Positions 12,618 through 21,417 of a DNA stretch of 64,000 bases are shown in pieces (the stretch's first letter is position 1; the number at the start of each line of letters is the position of its first letter). This DNA is from Rhodospirillaceae bacterium (GTDB lineage: Bacteria > Pseudomonadota > Alphaproteobacteria > Rhodospirillales > Rhodospirillaceae). The notes below the pieces were generated by a model, which did no database searches, had not been told where the DNA came from, and saw nothing but the letters and a program-made list of their open reading frames with translations. The position numbers were made by a program, and so were the translations under genes. Location of the stretch: positions 124,001 through 188,000 of the forward strand of contig JAQWRV010000002.1 of assembly GCA_029243545.1 (NCBI GenBank). The letters run 5' to 3'.

Positions 12618-13002
12618 GTCGGCTTAGAACTCCGGCTTCCATGCACTGCGCGGGTCTCTGACCTGCAGAGATGGCCCTTCACGCCGTATCCATAAATTCC
12701 ATATAGAACGCATCGTTATGGCACGTGAAAGCGCACCTAACATAGACGAAACCCATTACGTGAGAGCCGAAACCATGGCTAAATCATTGATATATAATCT
12801 GCCAAGGGCTCTTTCTGGATCATAAGAGGATGAACCCGCCCATCCGGCCCCAACCCGACCAGCCGACCTGATCCAAACCTCGGGAAGCGAAGTAAACAGT
12901 TTAGACCGCCAAACAGGCACGATCGCGGCGATCAAGAAATGACCCGCTTGATCTGCTCCCCTTCAAGAAGAGTTTCCGGTGCTAAATTTTTTCATATGCT
13001 CT
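12618..13002. other. Gene-poor gap between uvrD and prmA
   Basis: This 385-base stretch lies after the uvrD stop and before the prmA start. It holds only short frames, the longest gene-like one being a 35-codon ATG frame on the plus strand at 12718-12825 without a Shine-Dalgarno sequence. A short GATCG-CCG-CGATC stem lies near 12921 on the far side of uvrD but has no T-run. I see no tRNA-like or riboswitch-like structure. It most likely contains the prmA promoter. Confidence 0.5.
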
Positions 13003-15276
13003 TCAGGCCGGCTCAACAAAACTATCGAGCACTTTTTTCTGGCCGGCTTTTTCAAAGGCGATGTCCAGGCGCGTATCTTCGACGGCCCGTATGACTCCAT
13101 AGCCGAACTTTTGATGGAAAATGCGCATTCCGACTTGATACGTACCAGCGCTTTCCCGTTTATGGGCTTGCCAAGTGTCGCCGGCAATGTCCGGTGCGCG
13201 CGAGGTCTTCTGTGTTTGCCACCCTGAATTCCAGCCTCCAGAAAACCCAGGTGCAGCCGATCCCATCAACCCGCTGTCGGATATGTGTTCGACGCAATCT
13301 TCTGGAAATTCGACAATAAATCGCGACGGAAGGCTGGCCTGCCATTGATTATAGATACGACGATTGGCCGCGAAGGAAGCGAAGACTTTTTTGCGGGCCC
13401 GGGTCAGGCCGACATAAGCGAGGCGGCGCTCTTCTTCCAAAGCGGCTCCACCGCCTTCATCGAGCGCCCGTCGATGAGGGAAAAGCTCTTCCTCCCAACC
13501 GGGCAGAAATACCGTATCAAACTCTAATCCTTTGGCCGCATGCAAGGTCATGATGGTGACCGCGTCGTCGTTGGCCTGATTGTCGTTTTCCATCACCAGA
13601 CTGACGTGATCCAGAAACGCGGGAATGGTATCCCACTCCTCCAGACCGCCGACGAACTCTTTAAGGTTTTCCAACCGTCCAGGCGCTTCCGGCGAGGTAT
13701 CGCGTTGCCACATATCGGTGTAACCCGACTCATCAAGCACCTGGGCGGCCAAATCCGCGGGCGGCATGGTTTCCCGTAGAGAGCGCCAGCGGGCGAGATC
13801 GGTGATCAATGTGCCCAGTGATTTGCGAGTCTGGGCGCGTAACTCGTCAGTTTCGCAGAGCTGAAAAGCGGCCTCCATTAAACTCAACCCGGCAGAGTGG
13901 GCAAAAACATGAACTTTCTGTACCGAAGCCTCGCCGATACCGCGCTTAGGTTTGTTAACGACGCGTTCAAATGCAAGGTCATCGGTCGGCGCATGAATGC
14001 AGCGCAGATAGGCGATGGCATCACGGATTTCCATGCGCTCATAAAAACGCGGCCCGCCAATCACCCGATAGGGCACGCCAGTGGTGATAAAGCGCTCTTC
14101 AAACTCCAGCATCTGAAAGCCAGCGCGCACCAGGATCGCCATGGAGGCTAGTTTTTGGTCCTTTGACTGCGCGGCTTCGATTTCCTCAACAACCCAGCGG
14201 GCCTCTTCAGGACCATCCCACACGCCACGGATGATAATGGGATCGCCAGGCTCGGTATTTGCGTCACCAGCCGTTTTCAAGGTTTTTCCGAGACGGTCAG
14301 TGTTGTGGCTGATGAGGTGCGACGCCGCCGCCAAGATGGTCGGGGTCGAGCGGTAATTGCGTTCCAGCCGGATGATCTTGGGGTCTTTAAAATCTTTTTC
14401 GAAGCGCAGAATGTTGCCCACTTCTGCTCCACGCCAGGAATAGATGGATTGGTCATCATCACCGACGCAGCACAGATTGTGGTGCTTCTGGCACAGCAAG
14501 CGCAGCCACAGGTACTGCGCCACGTTGGTGTCCTGATACTCATCCACCAGGATGTATTTAAAGCGGTCTTGGTATTCCGCCAACACTTCAGCGTGATCTT
14601 GAAACAGAGTGAGGCAATGCAAAAGTAAGTCACCGAAATCAGCGGCATTGAGCGTCGTCAGGCGCTCCTGATATTGGCGGTAGAGATCGACAGCACGGCC
14701 AGCCGCTAGATCTCCCGCCATGGCCGACGTTACCCGGTCGTGCGTAAGACCTTTGTCTTTCCAGCGCTGGATGGCGCCGAGCAGCACTTGCACAGGCCAC
14801 TTCTTGTGATCAATACCTTCTGCTTCCATCACCTGCTTCAGCAGACGGGTTTGATCATCCGTATCGAGAATGGTGAAGTTTGATTTGAGCCCAACCAGCT
14901 CGCCGTGTTTGCGTAGAATTTTGACACCAAGAGCATGAAAGGTGCCTAGCCAGAGAGATTCCGCCATGGGACCAACCAGCCCTGCGACGCGCTCGCGCAT
15001 CTCCCGCGCCGCGCGGTTGGTAAAGGTGACAGCGAGGATTTGCCGCGGCTGAGCCAGGCGCCTGCCGATAATATAGGCCAGCCGGGTGATCAGCACCCGA
15101 GTTTTGCCCGTCCCCGCCCCTGAGAGCACCAGGACCGGACCTTCGGTCACCTCGACGGCCTGGCGCTGCTCGGGGTTGAGCGACGTCAGCCACGGTGGCT
15201 CCGGTGCTGGACCGGACGCCGGGCTAGGGATTACGGCAGGTGGAGGCGCATCATCAAGCGTAAACGGATCGGACAT
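13003..15276 (-). CDS. uvrD: UvrD/PcrA-type superfamily 1 DNA helicase
   Basis: A 757-residue 3'-5' DNA helicase of the repair and replication machinery. Motifs follow the family order: Walker A GAGTGKT (53-59), motif Ia VTFTNRAAREM, Walker B ILVDEYQDTN, motif III GDDDQSIYSWRGA, motif IV RLERNYRST, motif V TLHAAKGLEFDTVFLPG, and motif VI LAYVGLTRAR. The N-terminal 30 residues are proline-rich. The C-terminus carries the Tudor-like end typical of PcrA/UvrD (VGMRIFHQKFGYGVI and following). uvrD and pcrA cannot be separated with certainty by eye. It is divergent from the DUF1838 gene, with a 114-base shared upstream region. Confidence 0.93.
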   Translation of the reverse strand: MSDPFTLDDAPPPAVIPSPASGPAPEPPWLTSLNPEQRQAVEVTEGPVLVLSGAGTGKTRVLITRLAYIIGRRLAQPRQILAVTFTNRAAREMRERVAGLVGPMAESLWLGTFHALGVKILRKHGELVGLKSNFTILDTDDQTRLLKQVMEAEGIDHKKWPVQVLLGAIQRWKDKGLTHDRVTSAMAGDLAAGRAVDLYRQYQERLTTLNAADFGDLLLHCLTLFQDHAEVLAEYQDRFKYILVDEYQDTNVAQYLWLRLLCQKHHNLCCVGDDDQSIYSWRGAEVGNILRFEKDFKDPKIIRLERNYRSTPTILAAASHLISHNTDRLGKTLKTAGDANTEPGDPIIIRGVWDGPEEARWVVEEIEAAQSKDQKLASMAILVRAGFQMLEFEERFITTGVPYRVIGGPRFYERMEIRDAIAYLRCIHAPTDDLAFERVVNKPKRGIGEASVQKVHVFAHSAGLSLMEAAFQLCETDELRAQTRKSLGTLITDLARWRSLRETMPPADLAAQVLDESGYTDMWQRDTSPEAPGRLENLKEFVGGLEEWDTIPAFLDHVSLVMENDNQANDDAVTIMTLHAAKGLEFDTVFLPGWEEELFPHRRALDEGGGAALEEERRLAYVGLTRARKKVFASFAANRRIYNQWQASLPSRFIVEFPEDCVEHISDSGLMGSAAPGFSGGWNSGWQTQKTSRAPDIAGDTWQAHKRESAGTYQVGMRIFHQKFGYGVIRAVEDTRLDIAFEKAGQKKVLDSFVEPA

Positions 15277-15390
15277 AGAGGCATACTAGAGGGTTTACGC
15301 GCGAGTTTGAATCACGACTTTGAGGTCCGCCACAAAGACCTGATTGGCGAGCCGGGTATCGCTGTGCAACCATGACCAGTGTTGTTTTAA

Positions 15391-16314
15391 ATGGAGAAGT
15401 TCGTGATGAATTCAGGGGTAACACGCAGACATATTATGGCCGCCGGCACAGCTGGCGCTATTCTCACTGGCAGCCGGACGATCATTAAGCCGGCCAAAGC
15501 CGCTGGACATTTTGATCCGTCTGATGCCGCCAGCGTTTTACGCACGTTGCACAAAATGCGCGGTGAAGAAGACGGGCGCATCGCCATGGGGTGGCTCAAA
15601 GGTCTGCGCTACGGCGTGGTCGATTCTGAAATCACACCGCTCATGGGGATGGTCACCGGCACCTTTGCCCGCCACAAAGTGCTTGATGACGGCTCCATCA
15701 AGCTGGCCAGTTTTGAGCTGGCATTTTATACGGATTTCTATAGCGGCGAATTGCTGGATCGTTTGACCATACCTTACACGGGCAAGTCGGTTGAGGTGCC
15801 CCGCTTGATGTTAGGACCTAACAGCTCAGTCAATAAGCCGTCCTTTCATGGGGTCGTTGAGCTGGGAGGCGGGCCTGTACCAGACGAAGACATAGAGGAG
15901 TCCGAAACAGCCATGCGCCCGACTGGCTCGACCAAGTTCGAGCGCTGGCTCGGCCCCGTCACGGTCAAAGAGGGGCATGTGTGGATTACGGAAGCGTCGA
16001 GCGCCACTTTGACCCCTGCTGACCCAACGGCCCGCAAGGTCGTTTACAGCGAATCGGTCACATACAAAGGTGCTGAGCGTGACGTTCTAAACCCGGACCT
16101 GCGGACTATTTCCTCCACGCTCAGCTACACTGGCATCACCAGTTGGCGGCCTTGGATGGAAATGGGCGATCACCCAGGACACACCACCTCCCATGCGCTT
16201 GGTAGCAAAACCTTTGATGTGAGTAGCCTGCCGGGCGATTACGTCGCCATGGCGGAACGCTATTACCCGGATGCCCTGGCTGACCCGGGTGCAGTTCTAG
16301 ACCGCTTGGGGTAG
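15391..16314 (+). CDS. Tat-exported DUF1838 family protein (1)
   Basis: The 307-residue protein begins with a twin-arginine leader (TRRHIMAAGTAGAILTG). The body matches DUF1838, a family of unknown function found in Proteobacteria: an early LHKMRGEEDGRIAMGW block, a mid-section with FELAFYTDFYSGELLDRLTIPYTGK, and a late THxTTSHALG-like region. It probably acts in the periplasm. ATGs at 15391 and 15406 are both possible starts. It stands alone on its strand between uvrD and metF. A second, quite different member of the family is encoded at 28886-29779. Confidence 0.72.
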   Translation: MEKFVMNSGVTRRHIMAAGTAGAILTGSRTIIKPAKAAGHFDPSDAASVLRTLHKMRGEEDGRIAMGWLKGLRYGVVDSEITPLMGMVTGTFARHKVLDDGSIKLASFELAFYTDFYSGELLDRLTIPYTGKSVEVPRLMLGPNSSVNKPSFHGVVELGGGPVPDEDIEESETAMRPTGSTKFERWLGPVTVKEGHVWITEASSATLTPADPTARKVVYSESVTYKGAERDVLNPDLRTISSTLSYTGITSWRPWMEMGDHPGHTTSHALGSKTFDVSSLPGDYVAMAERYYPDALADPGAVLDRLG

Positions 16315-16324
16315 GCGGCCACCC

Positions 16325-16510
16325 CCGCGCCTTAACCTGACCTTTAGTTTCCGCTTCAGCATTTATGAAGGTGAGATTGACAGCCCTATAAAGGTCTTGT
16401 GCTGCAACGGCACCAACCAAGTGACGCTCTTCTGCATTGTCGATGACAGGAAGTCGACCAGCTTTGGCGGCCGCAAAGCGAGCCACGGCAAGTGTCAGTG
16501 GGATTGTGGC
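16325..16510 (-). pseudogene. Possible CBS-domain remnant behind metF
   Basis: An open frame overlapping the last bases of metF, in a different frame, translates to a stretch that fits half of a CBS domain: TIPLTLAVARFAAAKAGRLP, then VIDNAEERHLVGAVAAQDLY and RAVN. The pattern of Leu-Pro-Val-hydrophobic-Asp followed by Leu-Val-Gly and Asp-Leu is the classic CBS ending. No start codon or Shine-Dalgarno fits, and the N-terminal half is absent. It then runs on into noncoding sequence. It may be the decayed C-terminus of a ClC channel or other CBS protein. Chance similarity is not excluded. Confidence 0.35.
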
Positions 16511-17403
16511 CGTATCCCGAGGACATGGCAGATAGCGTAACTCAAATCAGCACGATTGAGCGTATAGAAATGAAACTCTGACGCCCCATCGGCCACCAAG
16601 CGCTTCACCTGTTCAGCAGCGAGGCTCGCGGCGACTAATTCCCGCGTGCCCGGGTCTTCATCCAGACCGTTAAAAAGGTCGAACAGCCAGGACGGGACGG
16701 ATGTACCGGTGTTCTTGGCAAAATTGACGTTCTGGGTCACATGGGTGACGGGCAGCAAGCCGGGCACGATGGGTACGGTAATACCCGCAGCGACAGCTTT
16801 ATCGCGAAAACGGCAATACACATCCGGGTCAAAAAATAGTTGGGTTATGGCACGGGTAGCGCCAGCATCAATCTTGCGTTTGAGATTGTCTAAATCAGCG
16901 TCCGCGCTCGTCGCATCTTGATGAGTCTCAGGATAGGCAGCCACGCTAATTTCAAAGTCAGCAACCTTCTTAAGGCCAGTGACAAGATCAGACGCATAAG
17001 CGTAACCGTCGGGATGGGCCGTGAACGACGCATCTCCTTTCGGGGGGTCACCGCGCAAAGCCACAATATGTTTGATGCCAGAGTCCCAATAGTGGCGCGC
17101 AACGCCATCCACCTCTTCGCGTGATGCGCCGACGCAGGTGAGATGCGCCGCGGCCGCGATACCCATTTCCTTTTGAATACGGACGACGGTGTCGTGGGTG
17201 CGCTCGCGTGTCGATCCACCGGCACCGTATGTCACTGACATAAAACGCGGATTGAGCGGCGCCAGGCGGGTAATGGCCGTCCATAGCCGTTCATGCATTT
17301 TTTCCGTCTTAGGCGGAAAAAACTCAAACGAGACCTGAACATTGTCGGGAATCTTTTCGATGAGCGGCGAACCGTCGCTCGGAATTATAGGCTTATCGGA
17401 CAC
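16495..17403 (-). CDS. metF: Methylenetetrahydrofolate reductase MetF
   Basis: MetF is a cytoplasmic flavoprotein that reduces 5,10-methylene-THF to 5-methyl-THF for methionine synthesis. Typical blocks are SFEFFPPKTEKMHERLW, VTYGAGGSTRERT, HLTCVGASREEV, NIVALRGDPPKG-like IVALRGDPPKGD, YPETHQ, and QLFFDPDVYCRF. The open frame continues 73 codons further upstream to 17622, but that extension has no family similarity and no Shine-Dalgarno. The GTG at 17403 has AGAGG five to six bases before it and gives about 302 residues, the usual length. It is divergent from mlaA, with a 236-base shared upstream region. I see no SAM- or SAH-riboswitch-like structure there. Confidence 0.93.
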   Translation of the reverse strand: MSDKPIIPSDGSPLIEKIPDNVQVSFEFFPPKTEKMHERLWTAITRLAPLNPRFMSVTYGAGGSTRERTHDTVVRIQKEMGIAAAAHLTCVGASREEVDGVARHYWDSGIKHIVALRGDPPKGDASFTAHPDGYAYASDLVTGLKKVADFEISVAAYPETHQDATSADADLDNLKRKIDAGATRAITQLFFDPDVYCRFRDKAVAAGITVPIVPGLLPVTHVTQNVNFAKNTGTSVPSWLFDLFNGLDEDPGTRELVAASLAAEQVKRLVADGASEFHFYTLNRADLSYAICHVLGIRPQSH

Positions 17404-17639
17404 ACGTACCTCTGATAACTGTGCTTTTGATGTCACATTCTGAGAGCGTTTTATCAGGCCATAGACCGGATTGAAAACGAAGACCGCAGAAATACTTAGG
17501 GTACCGTCTTCATACATAGCGCCTTCGCACAAACGTGTATGGCCAATTTTAAAGCTTTGTGGTACCTCATTTCCTTCAATATATCTTTGTTTTCTGCGCT
17601 TCACACCTTGAAGTGGCTGCATATGTATTGGGTCTGTTG

Positions 17640-18530
17640 ATGGTTAGTGCGCCCTCTTTTTTACGCCTTCTTAATCGCCTCGCCCTTCCCGTTGCGGCAG
17701 CTTTGACGCTTAGCGCCTGCGCCGCGAAGCCCCCAGCGTCGGACCCCGAAGCCGTCCGGGCGTTTGAGGAGATCAATGATCCGCTTGAGCCCTGGAACCG
17801 GGCTATGCTGCAATTGGATCAGGGATTGGACACCGTCATTTTCGACCCGTCGCTGGCCGTTTACAAAACCGTTGTACCTCAGCCGGGCCGTCAAGGCGTC
17901 ACCAATTTCATCCGCAATTTCCGCACTCCAGTCACATTGGTGAACGATATTTTTCAGGGCGAAGGACAGCGGGCCGGCATCACCATGGGTCGCTTCGTAA
18001 TTAATTCGACGGTCGGCTTGCTTGGCCTATTCGATGTGGCCAAACATTTGGACATGCCCTATCACGGGGAAGACTTTGGCCAGACGCTTGCCGTTTGGGG
18101 CGTGGACGAAGGGCCATACCTTTATGTCCCTATTCTCGGACCGTCAGGCGGGCGTGATATTACAGGCTATGCGTTTGATCAGCTGGTATTGGATCCCATG
18201 GCCTACGACGGGCAGGGCGGTAATCCGTTTTTGAGGACAGTAGCCTACTTCTATGGCTTAGCCGTGGATGGAAAGACCAGGGCAGCATCAGCGCTGGACG
18301 ACCTCGAGGCCTCCTCCATTGACTATTACGCGGCCCTGCGCGCGGCCTATAGGCAGAACCGGGCACAGGCGATCCGCAACGGTGCCCCTGCACCTACCCC
18401 CCTATTGGAAGACTTTGACGATTTCGATGACTTCGATTTCGATGACTTCGATTTCGATGGCGGCGGCGACCCCTTTACGGGTTTGGACGGCGCAACGGAT
18501 CAACCCCATGAAGAGATTGCCGCCCAATGA
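17640..18530 (+). CDS. mlaA: Phospholipid-binding lipoprotein MlaA (VacJ)
   Basis: MlaA is an outer-membrane lipoprotein that removes misplaced phospholipids from the outer leaflet and passes them to MlaC. From the ATG at 17640 the protein has a lipoprotein signal peptide with lipobox LSAC (Cys27). The VacJ core follows with FEEINDPLEPWNRAML, TNFIRNFRTPVTLVNDIFQG, GRFVINSTVGLLGLFDVA and GHEFGQTL-like EDFGQTLAVWGV, GPYLYVPILGPS. The open frame reaches 17559, but codons before 17640 have no place in a lipoprotein. The C-terminus has an odd Asp/Phe-rich tail (see the repeat at 18426). The stop overlaps the mlaC start by 4 bases (ATGA). Confidence 0.92.
   Translation: MVSAPSFLRLLNRLALPVAAALTLSACAAKPPASDPEAVRAFEEINDPLEPWNRAMLQLDQGLDTVIFDPSLAVYKTVVPQPGRQGVTNFIRNFRTPVTLVNDIFQGEGQRAGITMGRFVINSTVGLLGLFDVAKHLDMPYHGEDFGQTLAVWGVDEGPYLYVPILGPSGGRDITGYAFDQLVLDPMAYDGQGGNPFLRTVAYFYGLAVDGKTRAASALDDLEASSIDYYAALRAAYRQNRAQAIRNGAPAPTPLLEDFDDFDDFDFDDFDFDGGGDPFTGLDGATDQPHEEIAAQ
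18426..18455 (+). repeat. Two exact 15-bp tandem copies coding Asp/Phe repeats in MlaA
   Basis: The unit GATGACTTCGATTTC occurs twice head to tail, flanked by partial copies, and encodes DDFDF repeats near the MlaA C-terminus. In-frame expansion or contraction would change the tail length without breaking the gene. Confidence 0.85.
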
Positions 18531-19129
18531 AACGCTCAATATTTTTCAGCCTGCTGTTCATGTTCAGCCAGAGCGTTGCCGCTGAAGATGCCTGGCGTAC
18601 AAACCCAACATCCTTCATCAACCATTTCGCCGAAGTGGGCATCGATGACATTCTCTCTGCTAACATAAACGAAGCGGATAAGACGGAACGGTTTAGGAAC
18701 CTGTTTAACGAAGGCTTTGATATTCCGGCTATTGGCCGTTTCGTCTTAGCCCGCAATTGGCGCCGGGCCAATGATACTGAAAAGCAAGCATTCATTGCTC
18801 TGTTTGAAGATCTAATCGTCTACACCTGGTCTCGCCGCTTTAGCATATATGACGGCCAGACCATTGATGTTCGTGGCACCACGCCTGACGGGGAAACCGG
18901 CACGCTGGTGGATAGCGCCATCGTTGATAGCAACGGAGAAAGCGTTTCCGTGCAGTGGCGCTTACGTAAACGGGAAGAAGGCTTGCGCATCGTCGACGTC
19001 ATCGTCGAAGGCGTAAGCATGGCGATCACCTACCGCCAGGAATATGCCTCGGTAATTCGCCAACGTGGAGGTCTCAATGGGCTCCTTGCCATGCTCAAGC
19101 AACAGGTCAGCGCGTTGGAAAATTCGTAG
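18527..19129 (+). CDS. mlaC: MlaC/Ttg2D family periplasmic lipid carrier
   Basis: The 200-residue protein has a Sec signal peptide (MKRSIFFSLLFMFSQSVAA) and a mature domain of the MlaC (toluene-tolerance Ttg2) family, with FRNLFNEGFDIPAIGRFVLA, WSRRFSIYDGQTIDVRG, and the end RIVDVIVEGVSMAITYRQEY. MlaC shuttles phospholipids between the outer-membrane MlaA and the inner-membrane MlaFEDB complex. It overlaps mlaA by 4 bases, so translation is probably coupled. The MlaFEDB genes are not in this window and must lie elsewhere. Confidence 0.9.
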   Translation: MKRSIFFSLLFMFSQSVAAEDAWRTNPTSFINHFAEVGIDDILSANINEADKTERFRNLFNEGFDIPAIGRFVLARNWRRANDTEKQAFIALFEDLIVYTWSRRFSIYDGQTIDVRGTTPDGETGTLVDSAIVDSNGESVSVQWRLRKREEGLRIVDVIVEGVSMAITYRQEYASVIRQRGGLNGLLAMLKQQVSALENS

Positions 19130-19144
19130 AAGACAGTCCCGGCC

Positions 19145-21268
19145 CTAGATCTGCACCCGCACATACAAATTGAATATCCTTCCCCATTTGGCCCGCTCCA
19201 AACGCGTACCAGTGAGTTGCCTTGGCCCACCCGGATTTAAAGCGAGACTGCGCCGCGCTTTTACAGATTTTAAATTGAGAAAATTATTTGACGACAAATT
19301 GATTCGCACGTTGTTAGTGACGTTGTGTTCAATAGAAATTGTCAGCGACCCACTTTCCTTAAAACGGTCAATGTTTTCGATGTCGTTTATGAACCGTGCC
19401 CCCAACTGCGAATAATTGAAAGAAACATGGCCGTTGATGAGGGTCTTAATTTCATGACGGTACTGAACTGATGTTTCCCAGTTAGGTGTAAAACCGAAAC
19501 GCCGCCTCACGCCATCAAACGGATCTTCGACCTTGCTGATGCGGCGCAAATAGGTTGCCGTAAGAACGCCGTCCCACCAACCCAAACGCGTAAAATCTAT
19601 GCTGGCTTCCGTATCGATGCCGTATTCCTGGCCGTCACCAATATTGCTGATTTGAGAGATCAACCCATTGAAGGTGGTGCGGCCTCTTACATCCTGCACA
19701 TCGCGGTAGAACAACGTGCCCGACAGTAAGCCGCCGCCATCGGCCAGGCGGTGTTCCATACCCAATTCGTAGTCCCAAGAGCGCACGGGGCGTAGGTCGG
19801 GATTGCCGGCCTCCACCTCTTGCTCCATCTGGGTGATGTTCGTAACAAAATCACGAAAGTTAAGTTGGTCAACATCCCGCTGGATGGCGAAAAACAGTTT
19901 GTTGCGAGATGTGGCGTCCCAATACACATTGAAAGTGGGTTTAACGAAGCTGAGAGATCGTCCGCTATCTACGTCCGCACTATTTTGCGTAATGCGTGAG
20001 GCTTCGAAGGCGATACCGAATTCAGCCTGAACTGACTCAGAAACGTTCCATCTGAGCGTGGAAAACCCCTCTCCCCGGTATTCCTTAACCGTGCCGTCGC
20101 TGTTAAAAATGGCCAGGGGTTGAAGAGCCCCATCTACCAGGGTCAAAAAATCAAACTCAGTATTCTGCGTATTTATCGTCCCTTCTGCACCGATCTGAAA
20201 GCCGAAGGTGTCTGAAAGTATGCGGTCGTAAGTACCGCGCACAATAGACTCCGTCTTGGTTTCCAACCGGTCTTCGCGGGCCGTGACAAGATCTCCGACC
20301 GGTTCAAGGTCCAGGACGTCTCTCTGCCGGTTGTCTTCTTGCCAATTGTAAACGCCAAGAACCGTGAGCGCGCTTATGGGACTAAGGGGAAAGGAATAGT
20401 CGGCACTGATTTCAGCGGTGTAACGGTCGCGATGATCGTCCTCCAGGCTGTCGGATAGTTGATTGAGACCTGGTGGGAGGAGAAGGTCACGCACCACTTC
20501 CCGGCGTTCCCGGTCATTATCATTCCATTTGATCAGGCCATTGAGTTGCAGGCGTGAACCTCCGGAAAACCTCTGGTCATAACGGCCAGTCGCATTTGCT
20601 GAATAGCGGTCGGCCTGTTCGGATTCAACACTCGACAGGATGGGCAACCCGGTCAGATCAGAAGATATCTTCAAGCGCTCCCAAGGCCGGTAAATGGGCA
20701 TGGTGTTAAAAGCGAACGCGTAATTGCGATTGGCTTCCGTGACGGCATAGGTCAGCGCTACGACCGGACGTACAGACCCGTCACCGACGTAAGTGGGCAA
20801 GGCAAAAGTCATGGTGAGCGTATCGCCACTGGTCTCCAACAGAATGACGTTGATGATGCGCTGGGTACTGCTCTGCACTTCGCTGGACGACCCGCGGATA
20901 ATTTCGATCCGGTCCACCTGATTGGCGGCGATATTGTTCAGCGCCGACGAGCCACCGCTATCTTTGCCCGTGACCTGCTGACCATTGATGAGAATGGAGT
21001 CTTCGTTGCCGCGCAGCCCGCGCCGCTCCTCATTAGCGACGAATTCACCGATGGAAGCGCCAGGAATACGTTGCAGCATATCGTTGAGAGAGAGTGGACT
21101 GAATTGGTCGAAATAACTGGCCGGATACACCGTGGTGGTGCCGTCTTCGGAACGGATGATGGCATTAGAGCCTGTTGTGCCCTCGGTCACTTGAGCAAAT
21201 GTCGCCGGCGCCGTGCACAGACATAGAAATGAAGCCGCACATATGCGGGCAAGATCATGAAGCGGCAT
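19145..21268 (-). CDS. TonB-dependent outer membrane receptor (3), divergent type
   Basis: The 707-residue protein has a signal peptide (ending APATFAQ), a plug domain with PLSLNDMLQRIPGASIG, RGLRGNEDSILINGQQVTG and NQVDRIEIIRGSSSEV, and a barrel with many alternating aromatic strands. It lacks the EEIVVTA start seen in the two other receptors of this window, and it ends in YVRVQI rather than a clear aromatic. GSDSIG-type plug wording is closer to the large carbohydrate and catecholate receptor branch, but the ligand is unknown. It starts about 91 bases after the terminator hairpin of the receptor at 21418. Its stop converges with mlaC, 15 bases away. Confidence 0.82.
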   Translation of the reverse strand: MPLHDLARICAASFLCLCTAPATFAQVTEGTTGSNAIIRSEDGTTTVYPASYFDQFSPLSLNDMLQRIPGASIGEFVANEERRGLRGNEDSILINGQQVTGKDSGGSSALNNIAANQVDRIEIIRGSSSEVQSSTQRIINVILLETSGDTLTMTFALPTYVGDGSVRPVVALTYAVTEANRNYAFAFNTMPIYRPWERLKISSDLTGLPILSSVESEQADRYSANATGRYDQRFSGGSRLQLNGLIKWNDNDRERREVVRDLLLPPGLNQLSDSLEDDHRDRYTAEISADYSFPLSPISALTVLGVYNWQEDNRQRDVLDLEPVGDLVTAREDRLETKTESIVRGTYDRILSDTFGFQIGAEGTINTQNTEFDFLTLVDGALQPLAIFNSDGTVKEYRGEGFSTLRWNVSESVQAEFGIAFEASRITQNSADVDSGRSLSFVKPTFNVYWDATSRNKLFFAIQRDVDQLNFRDFVTNITQMEQEVEAGNPDLRPVRSWDYELGMEHRLADGGGLLSGTLFYRDVQDVRGRTTFNGLISQISNIGDGQEYGIDTEASIDFTRLGWWDGVLTATYLRRISKVEDPFDGVRRRFGFTPNWETSVQYRHEIKTLINGHVSFNYSQLGARFINDIENIDRFKESGSLTISIEHNVTNNVRINLSSNNFLNLKSVKARRSLALNPGGPRQLTGTRLERAKWGRIFNLYVRVQI

Positions 21269-21358
21269 AATTCAACTTAGCTGCGAAACGATGGTGGCTG
21301 TACTGGCATCGAGACTCACGGTCAATGAACGACCCAGACGTTAGAATAATTTGCTCAC

Positions 21359-21390
21359 AAAAAACGGCGGCCGGGGATTTCCCGGCCGCC
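21359..21390 (-). terminator. Rho-independent terminator of TonB receptor (2)
   Basis: A perfect 10-bp stem (21366-21375 with 21381-21390, GGCGGCCGGG) closes a 5-base loop and, on the minus strand, is followed after one base by six T's (21364-21359). It lies 27 bases after the stop of the receptor at 21418 and before the start of the receptor at 21268. A TTTT on the plus-strand side makes it weakly bidirectional. Confidence 0.9.
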
Positions 21391-21417
21391 GCCTTTTAAA
21401 GTATGTGTCGTTCAGGC

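Noticed and set aside
17404-17639. Possible riboswitch before metF
   Set aside because: I could not draw a conserved SAM- or SAH-riboswitch fold, and the frame through this region stays open.
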